Origin: Amycolatopsis oliviviridis
GTDB lineage: Bacteria; Actinomycetota; Actinomycetes; Mycobacteriales; Pseudonocardiaceae
DNA length: 64,000 nucleotides
Reading direction: 5' to 3'
NCBI RefSeq assembly: GCF_014654365.1
Contig: NZ_BNAY01000010.1
Span: forward strand, 186,001 to 250,000
Shown here: piece by piece, positions 31,920-39,824 of the stretch
How positions within the stretch are numbered: the first letter of the stretch is position 1
How the letters are laid out: the number at the start of each line of letters is the position of its first letter
Made by a program: the position numbers and the translations under genes
The notes under the pieces: generated by a model
Told to the model about the DNA's origin: nothing
Seen by the model: only the letters and a program-made list of their open reading frames with translations
Database searches by the model: none

Positions 31920-33359
31920 ATGCAGAACGTCTTGCCCGCGCCGGAGAAGACCGGGCTGACCAGCTCGGCATTGCACTGGGCGGGTTTCCTCGGGATCGCC
32001 GTGCTGGTACTGGTCACCTCCGGGATCGGCCTGCCGTCGGTGCTGGTGGTGGCGCTGGGCGTCACCGGCATGGCGACCCTGGTGCTGTCATGGCTGGGCA
32101 TCGGACGGCTCGCCGCCGGGCTGCCCGAGCGGCGGCTGTACTGGATCGCGGTCTCGTGGTGCGCGCCGCTGCTGGTCGCGCGCCCGCTGTTCAGCGGTGA
32201 CATCAACAGCTATCTGGCGCAGGGCCTGATCGCGGCCAAGGGGTTCGACACCTATCTGGTGGGACCGGCGGAGGCGCTCGGCGCCGATTCGCCGGTGACG
32301 CTCGAGGTCAGCCACTACTGGCGGGACACGCCCGCGCCGTACGGTCCGGCGTTCGTCGCGCTGGCCCGCACGATCGCCCACCTCGCCGGGGACGCCTTCG
32401 TCCCGACCGTGCTGCTGCACCGGCTGCTGGGGCTGGCGGGGATCGCGCTCCTGGCGTGGGCGCTCCCCCGGCTCGCCCGCCGCGTCGGGGTCTCGCCGTC
32501 GATCGCGTTGTGGCTGGCACTGCTCAACCCGCTGGTGCTGTGGCACATCGTGGCGGGCGTGCACAACGACGGGCTCATGGTCGGGCTGATGGTGGCCGGG
32601 CTGGAACTCGTTCTCATGGGCGCGGCCAAGACCGGCGCCGCCCGGCCCGCGCTGATCGCGGCGGGCGTGATCGCGGTCAGCGCCGCCGCCAACATCAAGA
32701 TCGTGGCCGTCGCGGGCCTGCTGTTCGTCGGCGTCGACCTGTTCCGCCGGGCGACGCCCGCCGGCCGGTTCGCGGTGGCGCTCGGGTTGCCCGCCGGATT
32801 CGCGGCGGTCACCGTGGCGATCTCGCTGGGCAGCGGCCTCGGGTTCGGCTGGGTCCGCGTGCTCTCCGGGGTTTCCGGCCAGGTGCACAGCTGGATGGCG
32901 CCCACCAACGAACTCGGCTTCCTCGTCGGCGGCGTGGGCAAGATCTTCGGCGCCGACCTGACCGACGGCGCGATCAAGGTGTTCTCGCTCATCGGCGCGA
33001 TCCTCGGCCTCGCCGTCGGCGCCCGGCTGTTGTGGCTCACCTACCGCGAGAAGATGCACCCGCTTTACGGCGCGGGACTGACTTTCGCCGCGATGCTGGT
33101 GCTCGGGCCGGTCGTGCAGCCGTGGTATCTCCTGTGGACGGTCGCGCTGCTCGCCGTCAGCCTGACGACCGACCGCGGCCGGTGGATCCTCGCCGGGATC
33201 AGCGCGCTGTTCGGTGTTCTGCTGCCGCCCGCGAACGGCGGTGCCGTGTCACTGGCGCTGGGCTACCTGATCGCCGTCGTGCTCATCGGCGGCACCTTGT
33301 TCTTCCTCAAGCGAAGGAATTTGTTGCCGGAGATCAGGTTCCGCAAGAGCCGGACGTAA
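31920..33359 (+). CDS. mptB: Polyprenol-phosphomannose alpha-1,6-mannosyltransferase MptB
   Basis: A 479-residue GT-C fold mannosyltransferase with about 11-13 helices. The first extracellular loop carries FSGDINSYLAQG and HYWRDTPAPYGPAF, and NPLVLWHIVAGVHNDGLMVG follows, which are MptB/MptA signatures. It extends the alpha-1,6-mannan core of lipomannan using polyprenyl-phosphate mannose on the outer face of the membrane. TAGTTT stands six bases before the ATG, so the message is leaderless. Its last 97 bases overlap the convergent SRPBCC gene. Confidence 0.85.
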   Translation: MQNVLPAPEKTGLTSSALHWAGFLGIAVLVLVTSGIGLPSVLVVALGVTGMATLVLSWLGIGRLAAGLPERRLYWIAVSWCAPLLVARPLFSGDINSYLAQGLIAAKGFDTYLVGPAEALGADSPVTLEVSHYWRDTPAPYGPAFVALARTIAHLAGDAFVPTVLLHRLLGLAGIALLAWALPRLARRVGVSPSIALWLALLNPLVLWHIVAGVHNDGLMVGLMVAGLELVLMGAAKTGAARPALIAAGVIAVSAAANIKIVAVAGLLFVGVDLFRRATPAGRFAVALGLPAGFAAVTVAISLGSGLGFGWVRVLSGVSGQVHSWMAPTNELGFLVGGVGKIFGADLTDGAIKVFSLIGAILGLAVGARLLWLTYREKMHPLYGAGLTFAAMLVLGPVVQPWYLLWTVALLAVSLTTDRGRWILAGISALFGVLLPPANGGAVSLALGYLIAVVLIGGTLFFLKRRNLLPEIRFRKSRT

Positions 33360-33808
33360 GGGCTCCAGCGCGCGGGTGTCCGGACCGTGCCGGTGAGTTC
33401 ACGCTCGGCACGGTCCAGGCAGTCCTCCAGCAAGGCGTCGTGCATCGGCCGCCACAGCAGCGGGTACGTGAGCCAAGCGGGATGCCGCAGCCGCAGCACC
33501 ATGAGATGCACGAGCTCGGTCTCCCCGGTTTCCGTCACACGCATGGTGAACTCGTGGAACCCGTCGAAGCCGCGCGGCGCGGTGAACCGGAACCTCACGG
33601 ACTTCCCGGCTTCGTAGGACTCGACGCGATACCGCACCGGTCCGTGCCCGCCGTCGGCTCCGACGCCGAGCGGCCGGTCGAACCTCATCGGCGGCCACGC
33701 GCCGATGGGCCAAAGCCTGTCGTCGTCAGTGGACAGTGTGTCGATCAACGCGCCGACGCGCTCTTGCGCCACGTCGACGATCCGGGAATGCCTGTTCCAC
33801 ACGCGCAT
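33263..33808 (-). CDS. SRPBCC-like protein overlapping mptB
   Basis: A 181-residue protein beginning MRVWNRHSRIVDVAQERVGA, with an SRPBCC-like pattern (GPVRYRVESYEAGKSVRFRF, FHEFTMRVTETGETELVHLM). The last 32 codons run antisense into the 3' end of mptB. The tail is basic (RLLRNLISGNKFLRLRKNK) and probably an extension of the usual fold. GGAGG precedes the ATG. It is divergent from a TetR gene with a dyad between them, so that regulator probably represses it. Its ligand is unknown. Confidence 0.75.
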   Translation of the reverse strand: MRVWNRHSRIVDVAQERVGALIDTLSTDDDRLWPIGAWPPMRFDRPLGVGADGGHGPVRYRVESYEAGKSVRFRFTAPRGFDGFHEFTMRVTETGETELVHLMVLRLRHPAWLTYPLLWRPMHDALLEDCLDRAERELTGTVRTPARWSPYVRLLRNLISGNKFLRLRKNKVPPMSTTAIR

Positions 33809-33823
33809 CGCGCCTCCTAGTTC

Positions 33824-33864
33824 TAGAGACCTTCCCCTAAAACCATAGTAGAGGATAGTCTCTG
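33824..33864. promoter_or_regulatory. TetR operator dyad
   Basis: Arms TAGAGACCTTCCCCTA (33824-33839) and TAGAGGATAGTCTCTG (33849-33864) are inverted copies with 12 of 16 positions matching. The right arm includes the TAGTCT -10 box of the TetR gene and the left arm overlaps the promoter area of the SRPBCC gene. Confidence 0.6.
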
Positions 33865-33867
33865 AAA

Positions 33868-34449
33868 ATGGGACGGCCACCACGGCACACCGCCGACGAC
33901 TTCCTCGACGCCGCGGTGCGGATCTTCGCCGCTGAAGGGGTCACCGGGGTGACCATGTCGGCCGTCGCCCGCGAGGTCGGCGCGCCGAGCGGGTCGATCT
34001 ACCATCGGTTCCCCGGACGTCCGGCCCTGCTCGCCGCCGTCTGGTTCCGCACCCTGACCCGCTTCCAGCAGGGCTACCTCGAAGCCCTCGAACAGGAACC
34101 GGCCACGGAGGCCGCCGTCGAAGCAGCAGCCCAGGTCGTCCGCTGGTGCCATGCGTATCCCGCCGAGGGGAAGCTCCTCTACAGCGGCGACCGCGCACTC
34201 GGCGTCGACGACTGGAGCGCGGAAGACCGCGCCCGCGCCGCCGACGCCAATCACCGCCTCGACGCGGCGATCACCAAGGTCGTCCGGCGGCTGCGTCCAC
34301 TGACCGGCCGGAGCACCGACGAGCTGATGCTGGCTCTCGTGGACCTCCCCTATGCCGCGGTGAGGCGACACCTCGATCGCGGCCAAGCGCCGCCGCCGCG
34401 CACCGTCGACCTGGTCGCCCGCACCACCCGCACGCTGCTGTCGGGCTGA
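33868..34449 (+). CDS. TetR-family regulator
   Basis: A 193-residue TetR-type repressor. The N-terminal HTH is TADDFLDAAVRIFAAEG...TMSAVAREVGAPSGSIYHRFPGR. The C-terminal ligand domain has no recognisable specificity. TAGTCT is six bases before the ATG, giving a leaderless message. It is divergent from the SRPBCC gene at 33263 and shares the dyad with it. The stop is two bases from that of the convergent LysR gene. Confidence 0.87.
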   Translation: MGRPPRHTADDFLDAAVRIFAAEGVTGVTMSAVAREVGAPSGSIYHRFPGRPALLAAVWFRTLTRFQQGYLEALEQEPATEAAVEAAAQVVRWCHAYPAEGKLLYSGDRALGVDDWSAEDRARAADANHRLDAAITKVVRRLRPLTGRSTDELMLALVDLPYAAVRRHLDRGQAPPPRTVDLVARTTRTLLSG

Positions 34450-34451
34450 GC

Positions 34452-35354
34452 TCAGGACCGGACCGGGAGCGCGAGGGAGAACTCCTCGCCGTCGAGCAGA
34501 TCGAGCAGCAGGCGGGCGGCGCGGCCGGGCGGCCGTTCACCCCGGGTGGCGATGGTCAGCGGCCAGACGAGGCCGGGTTCGTCGAGCGGGATCGTCCGGA
34601 CCCCTGCCAGCAGCCGGAGATCGGGCACGACGGCGATACCGAGTCCCGCGGCCACGTAACCGGGCACCGCGCGCAGATCGGCGACCTCGACGACGACCCG
34701 CCGCGGCGCCCCGATCGCCTCGAAGGCGCGGTCCAAGGCGACCCGGTTGCCGAAGCCGCGCGGATTGTCCACGAACGACTCGCCCGCGACGTCCGCCAGG
34801 GTCAGCGATGGGCGGTCGCCCAGCCGATGACCGTCGGGCAGCACGACGACGAACGGCACCGAGCCGACCAGCTTGGTTTCGAGCCCGGCGAGATCGGACT
34901 CCGGCAGGCCGAGCAGGGCGACGTCGAGCCTGCCCTGGCGCAGGTCCTCGGCCAGTCCGGTCGATCCGGTGATCGACACCGTGACGTGCAGTTCGACCAG
35001 CGGGTACCGCCGGTGGAAGGCGCCGAGCAGCTCGGGCAGGTCGAGGTCGCCGACGCTGGTCAAGGTGCCGAAACGGAGGCTGCCGCGCAGGCCGGCGGAG
35101 GCGTCGGCGACCACCTCGCGTGCCCTGTCGAAGGCCTCCAGCGCGGCTTTGGCCTCGGGCAGGAACACCGCGCCCGCAGGTGAGAGCGCGACGCGCCGGG
35201 TCGACCGGTCGAACAGCTTGACGCCCAGCTCGCCTTCGAGTGCCTGGATGGTCGCCGAGACGGTGGACTGCACCGCGTACAACCGTCGAGCGGCGCGGGT
35301 GAAACTGAGTTCCTCGGCGACGGCGACGAAGCATTCGAGCTGACGAGTCTCCAC
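34452..35354 (-). CDS. LysR-family regulator
   Basis: A 300-residue LysR-type regulator: HTH METRQLECFVAVAEELSFTR...VQSTVSATIQALEGELGVKLF, then the two-lobed periplasmic-binding-like effector domain (LRFGTLTSVGDLDLPELL, DVALLGLPE, VPGYVAAGLGIAVVPD). The GTG start at 35354 lies eight bases after GATAAT, again near-leaderless. It is divergent from an MFS gene, with a dyad between them, and probably activates that transporter in response to its substrate. Confidence 0.88.
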   Translation of the reverse strand: METRQLECFVAVAEELSFTRAARRLYAVQSTVSATIQALEGELGVKLFDRSTRRVALSPAGAVFLPEAKAALEAFDRAREVVADASAGLRGSLRFGTLTSVGDLDLPELLGAFHRRYPLVELHVTVSITGSTGLAEDLRQGRLDVALLGLPESDLAGLETKLVGSVPFVVVLPDGHRLGDRPSLTLADVAGESFVDNPRGFGNRVALDRAFEAIGAPRRVVVEVADLRAVPGYVAAGLGIAVVPDLRLLAGVRTIPLDEPGLVWPLTIATRGERPPGRAARLLLDLLDGEEFSLALPVRS

Positions 35355-35363
35355 GAAGCGGAA

Positions 35364-35382
35364 TTATCGCAGTTTCGGATAA
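35364..35382. promoter_or_regulatory. LysR-type dyad
   Basis: TTATC-N9-GATAA, a symmetrical AT-rich dyad of the T-N11-A type, located between the LysR gene and the MFS gene and overlapping the -10 box of the LysR gene. Confidence 0.5.
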
Positions 35383-35437
35383 CTGTGACCAGCATTGTTC
35401 GTTGGACTTGGATGATCCCGGGATCCACAGTGGAGAC

Positions 35438-36652
35438 ATGCTGAACAGTGCCACCCTCCCCCGTCCCGCGCTCCGGCGGATCAGCCACGGCCGCGGCTTC
35501 TGGGTCATCGCGGCCGCGTACGCCGCCTCGCTGGCCTTCTCCACCGTCCCCACCCCGCTCTACGTGCTCTACCAGCAGCGTGACGGCTTCCCGACCTACG
35601 TCGTGACCATCGTTTTCGCGGCGTACGCGGTCGGCGTGATGGGCAGCCTGTACCTCGCCGGTCATGTCAGCGACTGGCTGGGACGACGGCGGGTGATCCT
35701 CGCCGCGACCCTGACCCAGGCGCTCTCCGCGACGCTCTTCCTGGCCTGGCCGGACGTGCCAGGGCTGATCCTGGCCAGGTTCATCGGCGGGGCGGGGATC
35801 GGCGCGCTGACCGCGACCGCCACCGCGCATCTGTCCGAGTTGCGCGCCGTCGCCCGGCCGCGCGAGGACCACGCCCGCGCGGGACTGATCGCGACCGTGG
35901 TCAACATGGGCGGGCTGGCGCTCGGTCCGTTGTTCGGCGGCGTCTTCGCGAGCTATTCGGCCGAGCCGCTCACCACACCGTTCGTGTTCTTCCTGGTCCT
36001 GTTGCTCGCGGCGGCCATCGCGGTCGCGCTCGTGCCGGAAACGGTGGAACGTGCCGAGGAACGGCCCGCGTACCGGCCGCAGCGCGTCTCGCTGCCGTCG
36101 AGCGCGCGGCCCGCCTTCTTCGGCGCGGCGATCGGCGCCTTCGCGGCCTTCGCGATCACGGGACTGTTCATGGCGCTGACGCCGACCTTGCTGGCGCAAG
36201 GGATGCACCAGAGCTCACGGATGCTGGCCGGGCTCGCGTCGTTCTCCGTGTTCCTGGCGGCGGCCTCGGCGCAGGTGGTCTTCGCCGGGCTGGCCAGGCG
36301 GACCCAGCTGCGGCTCGGTCTCGGGCTGATGGTGACCGGGCTCGTGGCGCTGCCGGTCGCGGTGACGACGTCCCAGCTGTGGCTCTTCCTCGCCGGCGGG
36401 ATCGTGGCGGGTGCCGGTGTCGGGCTGGGCTTCCGCGCCTCGGTGGCCACCGTCGCCGCGCTCGCCGAGCCGCCGGTGCGCGGCGAGGTGCTCGCGGCCC
36501 TGTTCCTGGCCGCCTACGCCGGACTGGTCCTGCCCATCCTCCTCGTCGGCATCTCGCTGATCTGGCTGCCGAGCGCGTGGGCGCTGATCGGATTCTCGGT
36601 GCTGGAACTGGGTTTGCTCGCCTGGTCCGCACCCAAGGTGCTCACCCGCTGA
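35438..36652 (+). CDS. MFS transporter beside LysR
   Basis: A 404-residue major facilitator with 12 helices. The helix 2-3 loop reads AGHVSDWLGRRRVI, and the helix 4-5 region ARFIGGAGIGALTATATAHLSEL. It resembles sugar or drug exporters of the YfcJ/YhjX-like groups; the substrate is not certain. The start ATG 35438 has GGAG just ahead. It is divergent from a LysR regulator that most likely controls it. Confidence 0.82.
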   Translation: MLNSATLPRPALRRISHGRGFWVIAAAYAASLAFSTVPTPLYVLYQQRDGFPTYVVTIVFAAYAVGVMGSLYLAGHVSDWLGRRRVILAATLTQALSATLFLAWPDVPGLILARFIGGAGIGALTATATAHLSELRAVARPREDHARAGLIATVVNMGGLALGPLFGGVFASYSAEPLTTPFVFFLVLLLAAAIAVALVPETVERAEERPAYRPQRVSLPSSARPAFFGAAIGAFAAFAITGLFMALTPTLLAQGMHQSSRMLAGLASFSVFLAAASAQVVFAGLARRTQLRLGLGLMVTGLVALPVAVTTSQLWLFLAGGIVAGAGVGLGFRASVATVAALAEPPVRGEVLAALFLAAYAGLVLPILLVGISLIWLPSAWALIGFSVLELGLLAWSAPKVLTR

Positions 36653-36752
36653 CCGTCCACAGTGGCCCGTCGCGGTGGTGATCCTCGTCAAACCCGGGGG
36701 CGCCCCGCGCGGGCGGTGTGCGATCCTGGTCGTGGAACCTCGTGATCGAGGT

Positions 36753-36800
36753 CCCCGGACGAGTGGGTGCCGTACCCGGCCAGCGACAAGACGGCGCTCT
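36753..36800 (+). ncRNA. Guanidine-III riboswitch (ykkC-III)
   Basis: The aptamer core is recognisable by its order CCCCGGACGAG, GTGCCGTACCCGG, CAG and GACAAGACGGCGC, which fits the ykkC-III consensus. GTGCCGT pairs with ACGGCGC, and the CCGG segments form the pseudoknot. The ribosome site GGGAG follows within a few bases, so guanidinium binding would control translation of the downstream exporter. Upstream, the small hairpin CCTCG-TGAT-CGAGG is probably part of the leader. Confidence 0.88.
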
Positions 36801-36811
36801 GGGAGCGCGTC

Positions 36812-37126
36812 ATGTCGTGGCTTGTCCTGATCGTTTCGGGTGTTCTGGAAGCCGTGTGGGCCACCGCCCTCGGCAAGTCCCAAGGATTCTCCCGGCCCGT
36901 ACCGTCGGTGATCTTCGGCGTCACGCTGGTGGCGAGCATGGTGGGTCTCGCCTACGCGATGAGGGATCTCCCCGTCGGCACCGCGTACGCGGTCTGGGTC
37001 GGGATCGGGGCTTCCCTCACCGTCGCCTACAGCATGTGGTCGGGCGCGGAAACCGTTTCGCTGGCCAAGATCCTGCTGATCGTGGGAATCGTGGCCTGCG
37101 TGGTGGGGCTGAAAGTCCTGCACTGA
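36812..37126 (+). CDS. gdx: SMR guanidinium exporter Gdx (SugE)
   Basis: A 104-residue small multidrug resistance protein with four helices, starting MSWLVLIVSGVLEAVWATAL. The essential Glu is in GVLEAVWA, and the conserved GTAYAVWVGIGA is present. The Gdx subgroup exports guanidinium in exchange for protons. The guanidine-III riboswitch directly upstream supports this function rather than general drug efflux. Partner subunits are not encoded nearby, so it probably forms a homodimer. A strong terminator follows 12 bases after the stop. Confidence 0.92.
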   Translation: MSWLVLIVSGVLEAVWATALGKSQGFSRPVPSVIFGVTLVASMVGLAYAMRDLPVGTAYAVWVGIGASLTVAYSMWSGAETVSLAKILLIVGIVACVVGLKVLH

Positions 37127-37137
37127 GCCGAAAAGGG

Positions 37138-37174
37138 GACCGCCCCCGACGCACGGACGACGTCGGGGGCGGTC
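37138..37174. terminator. Terminator between gdx and the protease gene
   Basis: A perfect 14-bp stem, GACCGCCCCCGACG/CGTCGGGGGCGGTC, with a 9-base loop. The two flanking genes converge, so it may serve both. Confidence 0.8.
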
Positions 37175-37216
37175 GGTCCGGGCGCACCCCTGCGTGTGGC
37201 CCGGACGGCTAGGCGG

Positions 37217-38545
37217 TCAGGCGCGGGCCCAAAGCGCTGGGACGTTGGGCGGCTCCCATCCAGCCTGTGCGGTGTGGCCCTGGAGGGCCCGGTAGGAAAC
37301 TCCGTTGTAGGTGACCGTCGCGCCCGCGGCGTAGGTGGTGCCGACGGCCCAGGTGCCGGTGGGCGGGTTGGACGTCGTGTTGGTCGGCGTCGTGGTGGTG
37401 CTGCTCGGCGGGTTCGAACCCGAGGTCACCAGCTTCAGGCCGTAGACGCTCAGGATCACCGAGACCGGCTGGAAGTAGAACGTGCCGCCCGAGGTGCAGT
37501 TGCCCGAACCACCGGAGGTGACGCCCTGGGCCTGGTCACCCGCGAGCCACGAGCCACCGGAGTCGCCCGGTTCGGCGCAGGCGTTGGTCCGGGTGAGGCC
37601 GGAAACGGTGCCCTGCGGGTAGCTCACCGAGGCGTTCTTCTGCTGGATGGTGCCGCAGTGCCAGCCCGTGGTGGAACCGGAACGGCAGACCGAGGCGCCG
37701 ATCGCGGCCTCCTGCGAACCCGCCACCGGCACGGTGCCCGGGTAGCGGTTGACCAGCCCGCGCGGGGTGTTGCCCGCGTCGACGCGGACCCACCCATAGT
37801 CGTTGCCGGGGAAGGTGGAGCCCGCGACGGACCCGCTCGGGTTCGAGGTCCGCGTGCCGGTGGTGCCGCAGTGCCCGGCGGTCACGAAGCCGCCCTCGAC
37901 CGAGAAGCCGATCGAGCACCGGCCCGAACCGAAGGTGTAGGCGTTGCCGCCGATGACGTCGATCAGCGGGACCGGGCTTTCGGTGCTGGTCTCGACCCGC
38001 ACCGCGTCGGCGCGCACCCCGGACGCGGTCGCCCACGACTTCGCGGCGGCCTCGCCGCCGGCGTGGGCCAGGACGACGATCGAGTTGGTGGCGACGTCGA
38101 CGTACCAGCCGGGCACGCTCTTCGGCGCGGTGGATCCCTTGGTGTCCAAGGACAGTTTGGCCGCGTCGAGCTGGGCCGCGCTCCGCGTGACGGTCTTCGG
38201 CGTCGCGCCCGCCGCGCGGACGGTGCCTTCCAGTGCCGCGTCGGTGACCGCGACGGTCAGCTTGGCCCCGGCCGCGTCCAGCCACGATCCGCCGTAGGAC
38301 GGGCCGAGCCGGGTCTTGAGAGCGCTGTCGGCGTAGGCGGCCTTCTGCTCGTCGGCGAGCCGGGTTCTGGCCTGATCAGGGCTGATCTTCAGATCGCGCG
38401 CCATGGCCGCGACGATCTCCGACTGCACCTGGTCGGATGCCGTGACGGTCTGGCCGGCGCTGGCACTGGGTGTCAGCGCGACGGCCGTGACCAGGCCGGC
38501 TCCGGTAAGGGCCGCCGCGGCGGCCGCTACGATCTTTCGGTTCAT
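37217..38545 (-). CDS. Streptogrisin-like serine protease with chitin-binding tail
   Basis: A 442-residue secreted S1-family protease. The order is signal peptide (1-30), alpha-lytic-type pro-domain (about 31-195), mature protease with His225 (TAGHC), Asp249 and Ser329 (GDSGG), a Ser/Thr/Pro linker (about 377-397), and a CBM5/12-like domain (WAVGTTYAAGATVTYNGVSY). Six cysteines fit three disulfides. The pro-domain acts as a folding chaperone and is removed in the cell exterior. The carbohydrate-binding tail suggests work on chitin-rich or fungal material. GAGGAAA precedes the ATG. Confidence 0.92.
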   Translation of the reverse strand: MNRKIVAAAAAALTGAGLVTAVALTPSASAGQTVTASDQVQSEIVAAMARDLKISPDQARTRLADEQKAAYADSALKTRLGPSYGGSWLDAAGAKLTVAVTDAALEGTVRAAGATPKTVTRSAAQLDAAKLSLDTKGSTAPKSVPGWYVDVATNSIVVLAHAGGEAAAKSWATASGVRADAVRVETSTESPVPLIDVIGGNAYTFGSGRCSIGFSVEGGFVTAGHCGTTGTRTSNPSGSVAGSTFPGNDYGWVRVDAGNTPRGLVNRYPGTVPVAGSQEAAIGASVCRSGSTTGWHCGTIQQKNASVSYPQGTVSGLTRTNACAEPGDSGGSWLAGDQAQGVTSGGSGNCTSGGTFYFQPVSVILSVYGLKLVTSGSNPPSSTTTTPTNTTSNPPTGTWAVGTTYAAGATVTYNGVSYRALQGHTAQAGWEPPNVPALWARA

Positions 38546-38678
38546 TTCAGGCGTTTCCTCACCGACGTTCCGGAAGAAGATCTCGTCCAGACCGTACGAG
38601 GCGCCTGCTACAAAAGGTACATACCATTTAGGTCATATCCACCCAGTGGACTGGACCTTTCGACGGCTTTCGCGCTGG

Positions 38679-39662
38679 TCAGCCCACTCCGGCGTCCGTG
38701 TAGTCCACGCCGTAACCCGGGTTCAACTCCAGATACTTCGAGTAGGTCGGCCGCCGGTCGATCAGTTCGCCGTACACCGCGCGGGACAGGGCGATCATCT
38801 CCGCGGCGAAGGGACCCATCTCCCCGCGCTCCGACCAGCCGACGAGATTCCGCCAGCTCAACGGATTCCCGGCGATGGGGACCGCGACGATACCCGGGAT
38901 CTCGTGGAACAACGGCTGGCACAACACCACGGCGTGTCCTGACTCGACCATCTCGATACAGGTCAGCACATCGGTCTCGTAGAGCGAACGCGGCGTGAAC
39001 CCCGACCGCGCGCACGCGGAGGCGAAACAGTCGCCGAAACACCCGTCGCCCGGGGTCGCGCACCACCGTTCGTTCGCCAGCTCACCGAGCTCGACCTCGT
39101 TCTGCTGCGCGCGTTCGTCCCGCGCCGACATCAGCACGAACACCGGATGATGCGCGAGCGTCCGCCAGCGGAGACCGGGCTCCGGCGGCGGGGCTGCGTC
39201 ACCGCAGACACCGACGAAGGCGAAGTCGAGCCCGCCCTCCGCCGTCATGTCCGCGAGTTTGTTGGCCGACCACGACGTATGCGTGGCGACATGGATGTCC
39301 GGATGGGTGGTGCCGAGGCGCTGCAGGAGCGCCCCGAGCATCGGCCCCGTCGCGGAGCCGAGCCGCAAGGTCATCGGCTCGCCGGTGCCGGCGTGCTGGG
39401 CGAGGCGCGCGGCCTCGTCGTGCAGCGACGACACGGCGGGGAGCACCATCTTGGCCCGGTCGAGGACCAGGAGACCGAGCGCTGTCGGCCTGGTGCCCGT
39501 GTGATCGCGCAGGAAGAGCTTCCCGCCGAGTGTCCGTTCGATGCGCTTCAGTTGTGCTGTCAGTGCAGGCTGCGCCATTCCGAGCGTGTTCGCCGCTTTG
39601 GTGATACTCCCGAGTTCGGCGATCGCGCACATGATGCGCAGGTGGCGCAGTTCCAGCTCCAT
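38679..39662 (-). CDS. LysR-family regulator
   Basis: A 327-residue LysR-type protein with the HTH LRHLRIMCAIAELGSITKAA...MAQPALTAQLKRIERTLGGKLF and a two-lobed effector domain. The late HEIPGIVAVPIAGNPLSWRNLVGW region is typical of larger actinobacterial LysR proteins near secreted enzymes. GAGGG lies directly before the ATG. The protease gene shares its orientation but is separated by 133 bases with AT-rich sequence, so control of the protease is possible but not shown. Confidence 0.85.
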   Translation of the reverse strand: MELELRHLRIMCAIAELGSITKAANTLGMAQPALTAQLKRIERTLGGKLFLRDHTGTRPTALGLLVLDRAKMVLPAVSSLHDEAARLAQHAGTGEPMTLRLGSATGPMLGALLQRLGTTHPDIHVATHTSWSANKLADMTAEGGLDFAFVGVCGDAAPPPEPGLRWRTLAHHPVFVLMSARDERAQQNEVELGELANERWCATPGDGCFGDCFASACARSGFTPRSLYETDVLTCIEMVESGHAVVLCQPLFHEIPGIVAVPIAGNPLSWRNLVGWSERGEMGPFAAEMIALSRAVYGELIDRRPTYSKYLELNPGYGVDYTDAGVG

Positions 39663-39824
39663 CCCTCTACGTTAGTAGACATAACTGGACTGGACCAGAC
39701 AAACGATTGAGCCAAATGGCTTCGTATCGCTTGGTTCGCGGTATGCCATCGATGTCAGCAATCCCGGACATGCCAGGGCGTCCGCCCGATACTGTCACCA
39801 CGGAACCGAAGAAGAGGGGGTTCA

